DNA of 49,576 nucleotides, taken from the NCBI RefSeq assembly GCF_001435935.1, contig NZ_AZGM01000150.1, positions 1 to 49,576 of the forward strand, written 5' to 3'. Position 1 is the stretch's first letter; every line of letters starts with the position of its first letter. Below, one piece after another: positions 7,598 to 14,139 of this stretch. Below the pieces are notes generated by a model. That model had not been told where the DNA came from. It worked only from the letters and a program-made list of their open reading frames with translations, and did no database searches. A program made the translations under genes and the position numbers. The stretch comes from Limosilactobacillus panis DSM 6035 (lineage in GTDB: Bacteria; Bacillota; Bacilli; Lactobacillales; Lactobacillaceae).

Positions 7598-8455
7598 ATG
7601 AAGAAAAGTGAACGTCAGCGCCAGTTTGTTCAAAAACACATTGCCCTGTTCCGGTGTCCGGTATGTAAGGCGCCGATGGAAGAGGTCGATAAGAACAGTA
7701 TTATTTGCCAGCGGGGCCACCGAATCGACTTTAACCGCCACGGCTACCTTCACTTCTTGAGTGGGGCCGCGGATACCGAGTACGGTCGGGAAATGTTTGT
7801 TGCCAGACGGCGGTTACTATCTGCCGGGCTCTTTTTACCAATCATTGAGGCGGTAAGCCAAAAGCTACCCGAGCAACCGTTACGGATCTTGGACGTTGGT
7901 ACCGGAGAGGGGACACCCTTAGCGCAATTAGCGCAGATTCGAAAGTCACTTGCCGATACGTTAGTCGGCTTTGACATCGATAAGGCTGGCGTTACCCTGG
8001 CCACCCAACTACCGATAACGGCGTTTTCCTGTGTTGCTGACCTCAGACAGTTACCGTTTAACGGGGAATCATTCGATGCCCTAATAGAGCTATTCTCGCC
8101 GTCTGATTACGCTGAATTTAACCGGGTTTTGGCGCCGGGCGGCTGCCTGATAAAAGTTGTTCCTAACGCTGGTTACCTGAAGGAAGTGCGACAACTTTTG
8201 TATGGGGACCACCAGCAAAAGTCAAGTTACGACAACCGCCGGGTCCTTGACCTTTTCAAGCAGCACTATCCTGACTGTCAACAGCAAACGATTCACTACC
8301 AATTTACCGTTCCCCAGGATATGAAACAGGCGCTGGTGGAAATGACGCCCTTACACTGGGGGCGGGGGGGCCGCCGGTTAACCACCGCTGATTATGCTCA
8401 GCTCGACAAGGTGACGGTTGATGTCAGTTTATTAATTGCCAAAAAATTTGAATAA
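7598..8455 (+). CDS. rlmA: 23S rRNA (guanine-N1) methyltransferase RlmA
   Basis: This enzyme methylates N1 of G745 or G748 in 23S rRNA hairpin 35. The N-terminal zinc site is complete: C20-x-x-C23 (CPVC) and C37-x-x-x-H41 (CQRGH), followed by the family hallmark FNRHGYLHFLSG. The SAM-binding Rossmann motif is LDVGTGEGTP, and the later SPSDYAEFNRVLAPGG and KVVPNAGYLKEVR are typical of RlmA. At 285 residues it is full length. Gram-positive members are usually the RlmA(II)/TlrB type, targeting G748 next to the macrolide exit tunnel. That specificity is inferred. The gene ends just before a promoter and a structured leader belonging to trmL. Confidence 0.88.
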   Translation: MKKSERQRQFVQKHIALFRCPVCKAPMEEVDKNSIICQRGHRIDFNRHGYLHFLSGAADTEYGREMFVARRRLLSAGLFLPIIEAVSQKLPEQPLRILDVGTGEGTPLAQLAQIRKSLADTLVGFDIDKAGVTLATQLPITAFSCVADLRQLPFNGESFDALIELFSPSDYAEFNRVLAPGGCLIKVVPNAGYLKEVRQLLYGDHQQKSSYDNRRVLDLFKQHYPDCQQQTIHYQFTVPQDMKQALVEMTPLHWGRGGRRLTTADYAQLDKVTVDVSLLIAKKFE

Positions 8456-8458
8456 TGT

Positions 8459-8487
8459 TTGCACTTTTTCAAAAATCGTGCTAAATT
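8459..8487 (+). promoter_or_regulatory. Promoter of the trmL leader
   Basis: TTGCAC (8459-8464) and TAAATT (8482-8487) are exactly 17 bases apart and overlap the first bases after the rlmA stop. Initiation would begin near 8494, giving a leader of about 130 bases in front of trmL. Confidence 0.5.
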
Positions 8488-8494
8488 ATATTGC

Positions 8495-8602
8495 AGAAAT
8501 CGTTTAGCAATTGATATCGAACAGTGTCGTTAGTAATTGCTAAGGAGTACTTCACTAAAGCAGCGTTTCGCCGTGCCCACACCGAGACCCTGCTTTTTTT
8601 AT
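8495..8602 (+). ncRNA. Structured leader with terminator upstream of trmL (23S-methyl-like)
   Basis: Two hairpins are visible. The first has perfect 9-base arms TTAGCAATT (8503-8511) and AATTGCTAA (8535-8543), with further pairs inside (CGA/TCG). The second pairs AAAGCAG.GTTTCG (8557-8569) with CGAGAC.CTGCTTT (8583-8596), interrupted by one C-C mismatch, and runs into seven T residues, so it is a complete intrinsic terminator lying before, not after, a gene. As I recall, a two-hairpin RNA of Lactobacillales called the 23S-methyl motif sits upstream of SpoU/CspR-type methylase genes and overlaps a terminator. Position and architecture fit. A covariance-model search would decide. Feedback attenuation of trmL is inference. 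Confidence 0.6.
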
Positions 8603-8624
8603 TTATCTGAGGAGATATACTAAG

Positions 8625-9134
8625 ATGACAAATCACATTGCACTTTTTGAACCGCTCTTTCCTGCTAACACCGGGAACATTGCCCGGACCTGTGCGGGAA
8701 CTAATACTGAGCTTCACCTGATTAAGCCCCTGGGCTTTTCAACGGATGACAAGCACATGAAACGGGCTGGATTGGATTACTGGAATAAGGTTAAGATCAC
8801 CTATCACGATGACCTGCCGTCATTTATTGACACAATCCCGGACATGAGTAAGCTTTACATCGTTTCCAAGTTTGCTAACCATGACTATACGGACGTCGAT
8901 TACACGGGGGCGGGCGACCACTACTTCCTTTTTGGAAAGGAAACGACGGGGTTACCGGAACAGTTCATGCGTAAGTACCCGGATAACGCAATCAGGATTC
9001 CCCAAAATGACGATAATATCCGGGCACTGAACCTGTCTAACAGTGCGGCAATTGTGATTTATGAGGCCCTCCGGCAGCAAAGTTTCCCGAACCTTGCCCG
9101 GGTTCATACCTACCATTTTGATAAATTAAAGTAA
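8625..9134 (+). CDS. trmL: tRNA (cytidine34/uridine34-2'-O)-methyltransferase TrmL
   Basis: This SPOUT-class enzyme 2'-O-methylates the wobble base of tRNA-Leu. At 169 residues it is a minimal SPOUT domain with all the knot motifs: the N-terminal LFEPLFPANTGNIARTC, the central FGKETTGLP, and the C-terminal IRALNLSNSAAIVIYEALRQ. The gene is preceded by GAGGAG eight bases before ATG and by a terminator-containing leader. It lies 15 bases upstream of ftsK and is probably cotranscribed with it. Older annotation calls this family CspR or rRNA methylase. Confidence 0.9.
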   Translation: MTNHIALFEPLFPANTGNIARTCAGTNTELHLIKPLGFSTDDKHMKRAGLDYWNKVKITYHDDLPSFIDTIPDMSKLYIVSKFANHDYTDVDYTGAGDHYFLFGKETTGLPEQFMRKYPDNAIRIPQNDDNIRALNLSNSAAIVIYEALRQQSFPNLARVHTYHFDKLK

Positions 9135-9149
9135 CGAGGAGGATTAAGG

Positions 9150-11459
9150 ATGGCGAGAAAAAGGCGTCCGGCAACACGCAAATCAAAGAAGCGGGGAAGT
9201 AGTAAAAAGGATGCCCAGCTTATCAATAACCTTCTGGGCTTAATCGTGACGCTTTTGATGCTTCTGGGGTTAACAAACTTAGGCGTTTTGGGAACGGTCA
9301 TTGCCAATGGTTTTCGAATCCTCTTTGGCGCGAGTTACCAGCTTGCAATCATTGTGGTAATGTTCTTTGCCTTGTCCTTTACCTTCTTTGCCCGCTGGCC
9401 GCACCTGAAGGGCCGGTGGATTACAGGCTTTATAGTCTCCTACCTAGGCCTGTTGATGTGGTTACATGTCCTTATGGTCAACCAGCAGGGGGTTCACGCG
9501 AAGTTTATTCAGGTGACCTGGAGTAACCTTGGTAAAACGATCTTTAATGGTGATACGACAGTTCCCATCGGTGGGGGGATGATTGGTGCCTACCTATATA
9601 ACGTCAGCAACCTCCTGATTGCCCACATTGGGACCACAATTCTCTCCTGGGTACTGATGATTCTCGGGATCGTCATCTTCTTTGCCTTACCGTGGCGTAA
9701 TTTTTTGGCCACCGTTGGAATTGGCTTGAAGAAGGCGGGCAACCAGGTGCAGGGCGCTAGTCAGCGACTTCACAAGTTCGTTGACCAACCGGCCGTCAGT
9801 CCCCACATAAGAAATCAGGAGCCAGAAAAAAATCCAACCCCGATGGAGTCAGCGGTACCACCAACCACGGCCAAAGAGAAGACGGCGGCCCAAAGTGCTG
9901 TTGCCCAACCGGACCCCACAATTACTGTTGCAAGCAGTAAGCAAACGGCAGTAGACAGCCAAGCAGTCACGGAGAAGAAGGATGACCCAATGCCGCTCAC
10001 TGGGGTTGTCGCTCAGGAAGATAAGGATTACCAGTTACCGCCCCTTGACCTGCTGACCAAGGTGAAAGCTACTGACCAACAGGCCGACCTCAAAAACATC
10101 AAGAAGAATACCCACACCCTCCAGACAACCCTGCAGTCGTTTGGGGTGGATGCGACAGTTGAAAACGTCAACCTGGGCCCTTCGGTAACGAAGTATGAGC
10201 TGCGGCCAGCGGTCGGGGTGAAGGTAAGTCGAATTACCCATCTGGCGGATGACTTGGCCCTCGCCCTTGCCGCTAAGGATATCCGGATTGAGGCCCCCAT
10301 TCCGGGTAAATCGTTAATTGGAATTGAAGTCCCTAATAAGCAGGTCGCAACGGTTGGCTTCCGGAACATGTTTGAAGCGGCTCCTAAAGACGACCGTCCG
10401 TTAAATGTTCCCCTCGGACGAACCGTTACTGGGGATGTTGAGATGGCGGACCTTACCAAGATGCCCCACCTCCTGATTGCCGGTGCTACCGGGTCTGGTA
10501 AATCAGTGGCGATCAACGTTATTCTGACGAGTATCTTGCTCAAGGCCAAGCCCCACCAGGTTAAATTATTATTAATTGACCCGAAAAAAGTTGAACTGAG
10601 TGTCTACAATGGAATTCCCCACCTGTTAAGCCCGGTTGTTTCAGAACCGAAAAAAGCGGCCCGGGCCCTGGCTAAGGTTGTCGCGGAAATGGAACGGCGG
10701 TATGAACTATTCGCGAAGTTCGGTGTCCGCAACCTCAAGGGGTATAATAAGCTCGTTCAAAATAATAATGCCCAAGAAGAAAGCGACAAACAGCCGACCC
10801 TTCCCCTAGTGTTAGTTGTTGTCGACGAACTGGCAGACTTAATGATGACCGTTTCGAATGATGTTGAGGATGCCATTGTCCGGATTGCCCAGATGGGACG
10901 GGCTGCCGGGATTCATATGATCCTTGCCACGCAGCGGCCGTCAGTTGATGTCATCACGGGACTGATTAAGGCCAATGTCCCATCACGGATTGCCTTCGCA
11001 GTCTCCAGTGGGATTGATTCGCGGACAATTATCGACACGAACGGTGCGGAAAAGCTACTTGGCCGTGGGGACATGCTGTTTGAGCCAATCGATCAGAACA
11101 AGCCGACCCGGGTCCAGGGGGCTTTCATTTCTGACCAGGACGTCGAAGCAGTGGTGGACTTTATCAAAAAGGAACAGCCAGCTGAGTATGACGAGAATAT
11201 GGTGGTTACGGATCAGGAAATTGAAAACGAGGAGGAACATGAAGAAGAGGACGAACTCTTCCCTGAAGCTCTTAAGTTCGTGATCCAGGAACAGAAGGCC
11301 TCGACCTCTTTAATCCAACGACGCTTTCGGATTGGGTATAACCGCGCGGCCCGGATTATTGATGACATGGAACAGCGGGGCTACATTGGCCCAGCTAATG
11401 GTTCTAAGCCGCGTGAGGTGTTCAAACAAGACGACAGTGAGGATACGAATAAGCAGTAA
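9150..11459 (+). CDS. ftsK: DNA translocase FtsK/SpoIIIE
   Basis: This septum-anchored DNA pump clears chromosome ends during division. The 769-residue protein has a basic start, about four to five membrane segments in residues 25-185, and a Pro/Ala/Gln-rich linker (about 210-300). The alpha/beta motor follows, with Walker A GATGSGKS at 445-452 and Walker B LVLVVVDELADLMM. The end is a gamma winged helix (about 700-765: LIQRRFRIGYNRAARIIDDME) that reads orientation sequences in the chromosome. An acidic stretch EEEHEEEDELF separates motor and gamma domain. GAGGAGG precedes the ATG. It is downstream of trmL and upstream of a repeat element. Confidence 0.95.
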   Translation: MARKRRPATRKSKKRGSSKKDAQLINNLLGLIVTLLMLLGLTNLGVLGTVIANGFRILFGASYQLAIIVVMFFALSFTFFARWPHLKGRWITGFIVSYLGLLMWLHVLMVNQQGVHAKFIQVTWSNLGKTIFNGDTTVPIGGGMIGAYLYNVSNLLIAHIGTTILSWVLMILGIVIFFALPWRNFLATVGIGLKKAGNQVQGASQRLHKFVDQPAVSPHIRNQEPEKNPTPMESAVPPTTAKEKTAAQSAVAQPDPTITVASSKQTAVDSQAVTEKKDDPMPLTGVVAQEDKDYQLPPLDLLTKVKATDQQADLKNIKKNTHTLQTTLQSFGVDATVENVNLGPSVTKYELRPAVGVKVSRITHLADDLALALAAKDIRIEAPIPGKSLIGIEVPNKQVATVGFRNMFEAAPKDDRPLNVPLGRTVTGDVEMADLTKMPHLLIAGATGSGKSVAINVILTSILLKAKPHQVKLLLIDPKKVELSVYNGIPHLLSPVVSEPKKAARALAKVVAEMERRYELFAKFGVRNLKGYNKLVQNNNAQEESDKQPTLPLVLVVVDELADLMMTVSNDVEDAIVRIAQMGRAAGIHMILATQRPSVDVITGLIKANVPSRIAFAVSSGIDSRTIIDTNGAEKLLGRGDMLFEPIDQNKPTRVQGAFISDQDVEAVVDFIKKEQPAEYDENMVVTDQEIENEEEHEEEDELFPEALKFVIQEQKASTSLIQRRFRIGYNRAARIIDDMEQRGYIGPANGSKPREVFKQDDSEDTNKQ

Positions 11460-11472
11460 TGAAAAAGAAACA

Positions 11473-11625
11473 GGGGGCTGTGACATAAGTACTTTTACCA
11501 AGTTCAAATACGAACAGCGCGGTACGCAAATGGGCTCCAGTGTCCGGTATAACCGAACTCTGGAGCCCTATTTGCGCTCGCGGGGGCGTGAAAACGAAGT
11601 CATAAATGACTTCTGTCACGCTCCC
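11473..11625. repeat. Two-hairpin repeat element with imperfect terminal inverted repeats
   Basis: The element begins GGGGGCTGTGACATAAGT (11473-11490) and ends ACTTCTGTCACGCTCCC (11609-11625), which is an imperfect reverse complement of its beginning. Pairing continues a few bases into the flanks (AAGAAAC against GTTTCCTT). Inside is a long hairpin (11525-11540 with 11560-11576, one bulged base) and a second one (GAAGTCAT/ATGACTTC at 11596-11613). The first 17 bases recur exactly at 49501. It lies between the convergent ftsK and DUF4044 genes and could end transcription from both. It has no coding capacity, so it resembles a MITE or REP-type element. Confidence 0.65.
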
Positions 11626-11684
11626 GTTTCCTTAATCATTTCTAATTAAATCAAATTTAACGAAGCAATGGCACCGAAGATAAG

Positions 11685-11765
11685 CTAGCCTAGCATCGCG
11701 ATGAGCATGAGCCAGATTGCGACCATGGTGATCTTTTGGAAGCGCGTTTTCTTTTTCCGTTGCAT
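11685..11765 (-). CDS. DUF4044-type single-membrane-segment microprotein, shortened by TAG
   Basis: On the minus strand an ATG (11763-11765), six bases after an AGGA, opens a 26-codon frame. The product has a basic head MQRKKKTRFQKIT and then a hydrophobic helix MVAIWLMLIAMLG, the pattern of the small DUF4044 membrane proteins found near mraZ in lactobacilli. The frame stops at TAG (11685-11687), yet the same frame continues for twelve more residues, LIFGAIASLNLI, which look like the expected rest of the helix and tail, before TAA (11646-11648). One nonsense change therefore seems to have shortened a 38-39 residue protein. The function of the family is unknown. Confidence 0.6.
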   Translation of the reverse strand: MQRKKKTRFQKITMVAIWLMLIAMLG

Positions 11766-11894
11766 TATGGATTCCTGCCTTTCAGCTTTGTTGACTGTAT
11801 GTAGTTTAACGCAAGTTGAAGATAGATTTCAAACTTTAACAAGTCCTTTTATGGTAAACTTGACTTATCTCATCGCTGGAAAGGAATAAGTAGG

Positions 11895-12248
11895 GTGTTT
11901 ATTAACTGTCGGAAAGTGTTTTTACAAGTTCTTATTATCCTCATTTACGTGGGAGTAAGGTATTTAGCGCGGCGGCTCTTTCACGCCCAGCGTCACCAAC
12001 AGGAGTGGCGGATTTGCACGGTAATCCTCTTCTGGGTCCTGGCATGTTGGAACCTGGGTTACTACTGGAGTGCCTTTCCCATCGCCGTTTGGATGCTGTG
12101 GTCACTAATCTTGGTTGTTCTTCAGGTTGTCCATAACCATGAATTCTTGTACCGCCGTTTCTGGCCACCATTCTGGTATTCGTCAATGGTAATTGCGGTG
12201 ATTACGTTTGCCCTGTCACTGTTTGCCGGCGCGTTACCATTAATTTAA
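11895..12248 (+). CDS. DUF3397 membrane protein
   Basis: This small integral membrane protein of 117 residues has about four hydrophobic segments: FLQVLIILIYVGVRYL, ICTVILFWVLACWNLGYY, a central SLILVVLQVV and MVIAVITFALSLFAGAL. Length, segment count and position directly before mraZ match the DUF3397 family of lactobacilli. Its function is unknown. The start is GTG 11895, with AAGGA about ten bases upstream. It has its own terminator, so it is not part of the division operon even though it lies next to it. Confidence 0.75.
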   Translation: MFINCRKVFLQVLIILIYVGVRYLARRLFHAQRHQQEWRICTVILFWVLACWNLGYYWSAFPIAVWMLWSLILVVLQVVHNHEFLYRRFWPPFWYSSMVIAVITFALSLFAGALPLI

Positions 12249-12266
12249 TAATTAATTTTTTATTTT

Positions 12267-12300
12267 GGCAACTGGTAAAATCTGCTGGTTGCCTTTTTTA
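12267..12300 (+). terminator. Terminator after the DUF3397 gene
   Basis: GGCAACTGG and CTGGTTGCC (12267-12293) pair over nine positions with wobbles, followed by seven T. Confidence 0.8.
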
Positions 12301-12315
12301 TTTGTGAAAATACCA

Positions 12316-12359
12316 TGGTGAGAAGTGGGGGAATGTGGTAGACTGTTCCTATAAAGTGG
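12316..12359 (+). promoter_or_regulatory. Putative MraZ operator and mraZ promoter region
   Basis: TGG triplets start at 12316, 12326 and 12336, an exact 10-base period (TGGTG, TGGGG, TGGTA with five-base spacers), and another TGG lies at 12357. MraZ binds TGGGN repeats with 5-base spacers upstream of its own gene in Escherichia coli, and this array fits that layout. A TATAAA (12350-12355) may be the -10. No good -35 is visible. Autoregulation of the division cluster is inferred from the family. Confidence 0.6.
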
Positions 12360-12375
12360 TTTTGGGGGGATTGTC

Positions 12376-12804
12376 GTGCTAATGGGTGAATACAAGCATG
12401 TTATTGACTCAAAAGGGCGCTTGATTATCCCCGCTAAATTTCGTGATCAACTAGGGACACCGTTTGTCATCACCAGGGGACTTGACGGGTGCCTTTTTGG
12501 TTACCCTCAAACTGAATGGCAAAGTTTAGAGGCCAAATTAAAGACGCTCCCACTAACGAAGCGGGACGCGCGGGCGTTTGTCCGCTTCCTTTATTCGGCA
12601 GCAACTGAATGTGTCCTTGATAAGCAAGGACGGGTGAATATCCCACCAGTACTTCGCAAACATGCCGACCTGACAAAGGATTGCGTGATCATTGGGGTAT
12701 CAAACCGCTTTGAAATTTGGAGTGCGGATCGGTGGCAGAGTTACTCTGGCGATACGGCCGCAAACTTTGATGAAATTGCTGAGGACTTAGAGATTGATTT
12801 TTAA
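12376..12804 (+). CDS. mraZ: Transcriptional regulator MraZ
   Basis: MraZ is a DNA-binding protein with two AbrB-like (SpoVT-AbrB) half-domains that forms a ring and regulates the dcw cluster. The 142-residue protein starts [22 protein letters not shown], the first half-domain. The second repeats the pattern as [19 protein letters not shown] (about 76-95). The start is taken as GTG 12376, three codons before the MGEY motif, because GGGGGGA lies six bases upstream. It is the first gene of the division cluster, behind a candidate operator. Confidence 0.94.
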   Translation: MLMGEYKHVIDSKGRLIIPAKFRDQLGTPFVITRGLDGCLFGYPQTEWQSLEAKLKTLPLTKRDARAFVRFLYSAATECVLDKQGRVNIPPVLRKHADLTKDCVIIGVSNRFEIWSADRWQSYSGDTAANFDEIAEDLEIDF

Positions 12805-12820
12805 GATGAGGTGGATTTGA

Positions 12821-13771
12821 ATGGCCGAGTTTAAACATATAACGGTTCTGCTAAAAGAGGCCGTTGCTGGTTTAGATATTAACCCCGCCGGAAAGTATGT
12901 TGATGCGACTCTCGGTGGGGGCGGCCATACCAGTGCAATCTTAAAGCAACTCGATTCTGGCCACCTTTTTTCGTTTGACCAGGACAGGACCGCCATTGAT
13001 TACAACAAGGCCGCACTTGCCGACCAGATTAGTGCGGGAAAGCTAACCTTAGTTGAGGATAATTTCCGCAACCTGAAGAGGAAAATGGCTAAGCAAGGAG
13101 TCGCCGCGGTTGATGGGGTTTTATATGACCTAGGTGTGTCTTCACCTCAGTTTGATGATGCCCAGCGGGGATTTAGCTATAAGCTAGATGCCCCCCTGGA
13201 CATGCGGATGAACCAGGACCAGGAACTGTCGGCAATGGAAGTGGTGAATGATTGGCCGTACGAAAAACTGGTTCGTATTCTTTACCGGTACGGTGAAGAG
13301 CGCTTTGCCAAGCAGATTGCCCGTAAAATTGAACAGCGACGCAGTCATCAGCCGATTCGGACGACCTTTGAACTGGTTGACGTCATTAAAGAAGGAATTC
13401 CAGCGGCAGCGCGGCGTCACGGCGGGCATCCCGCAAAGAAAAGTTTCCAGGCGATTCGGATTGCGGTCAATGATGAACTCGGTGCATTGGAGGAGTCACT
13501 TGAGCAAGCCTTTGACCTTTTGAATGTTGGGGGCCGGATCAGCGTAATCACTTTCCAGTCACTAGAAGACCGGCTGGTGAAGACAATGTTTCGGGAAAAA
13601 TCGTCTTTAGCTGCTGACCTTCCGCAGGGGCTTCCGGTCATTCCAGCCGGGATGACGCCAAAATTCAAACTAGTTAATAAGAAGCCAATTCTACCTAGTG
13701 CGCAGGAGTTAGCTAATAATCATCGAGCACACAGTGCCAAGTTGCGCATTATTGAAAAAATTAAAGATTAA
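12821..13771 (+). CDS. rsmH: 16S rRNA (cytosine1402-N4)-methyltransferase RsmH
   Basis: RsmH methylates N4 of C1402 in the ribosomal P site. At 316 residues it is the standard length. It starts [10 protein letters not shown], then [10 protein letters not shown] (SAM loop), [20 protein letters not shown] (the signature around residues 108-128) and the [18 protein letters not shown] and [13 protein letters not shown] motifs. It follows mraZ by 16 bases with a GAGGTGGA before ATG, the usual second position in the dcw cluster. Confidence 0.95.
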   Translation: MAEFKHITVLLKEAVAGLDINPAGKYVDATLGGGGHTSAILKQLDSGHLFSFDQDRTAIDYNKAALADQISAGKLTLVEDNFRNLKRKMAKQGVAAVDGVLYDLGVSSPQFDDAQRGFSYKLDAPLDMRMNQDQELSAMEVVNDWPYEKLVRILYRYGEERFAKQIARKIEQRRSHQPIRTTFELVDVIKEGIPAAARRHGGHPAKKSFQAIRIAVNDELGALEESLEQAFDLLNVGGRISVITFQSLEDRLVKTMFREKSSLAADLPQGLPVIPAGMTPKFKLVNKKPILPSAQELANNHRAHSAKLRIIEKIKD

Positions 13772-13785
13772 GGACAGTGGATACA

Positions 13786-14139
13786 ATGGTTTCGAATGCA
13801 GCACGAAAATACGAAAGTCAACAGGTTAAGCAGGTTAAGCAAACACCGTTGGCACGGCAGCAGCCGAAAGGGTGGAACCGGTTAGAGCGGGCCCTGATGG
13901 TTGTGGGTGGTGCCATTAGCCTGCTGTTGATAATTACCTTACTTTCAACTAAAATTTCTATTAATAATCGTCAGCACGACCTGCAGGACCTGCAGGCCCG
14001 TGTTTCGCGAGTAAAAAACAGTAATTCGAGTGACCGTCAAGAAATTGCTGCTTTAACTAGTCAGGCCAGCTTAAAGCGGGCCGCTCACAAGTACGGTTTA
14101 TCTGATAAAAATTCAAACGTAAGGAACATTAATAGATAA
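13786..14139 (+). CDS. ftsL: Cell division protein FtsL
   Basis: FtsL is a short bitopic division protein that forms a complex with DivIB and DivIC. It has a basic cytoplasmic tail of about 45 residues, one membrane helix (ALMVVGGAISLLLIITLLS) and an extracellular leucine-zipper-like coiled coil (HDLQDLQARVSRVKNS onward). The ATG at 13786 is preferred to the GTG at 13777, because AAGGA ends only two bases before the GTG. This gives 117 residues. The choice is not certain. Its stop shares one base with the start of the next gene. Confidence 0.88.
   Translation: MVSNAARKYESQQVKQVKQTPLARQQPKGWNRLERALMVVGGAISLLLIITLLSTKISINNRQHDLQDLQARVSRVKNSNSSDRQEIAALTSQASLKRAAHKYGLSDKNSNVRNINR

Noticed and set aside
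8481-8717. A 78-codon minus-strand frame over the trmL leader
   Set aside because: It is antisense to the leader and the trmL start, and its translation is not protein-like.
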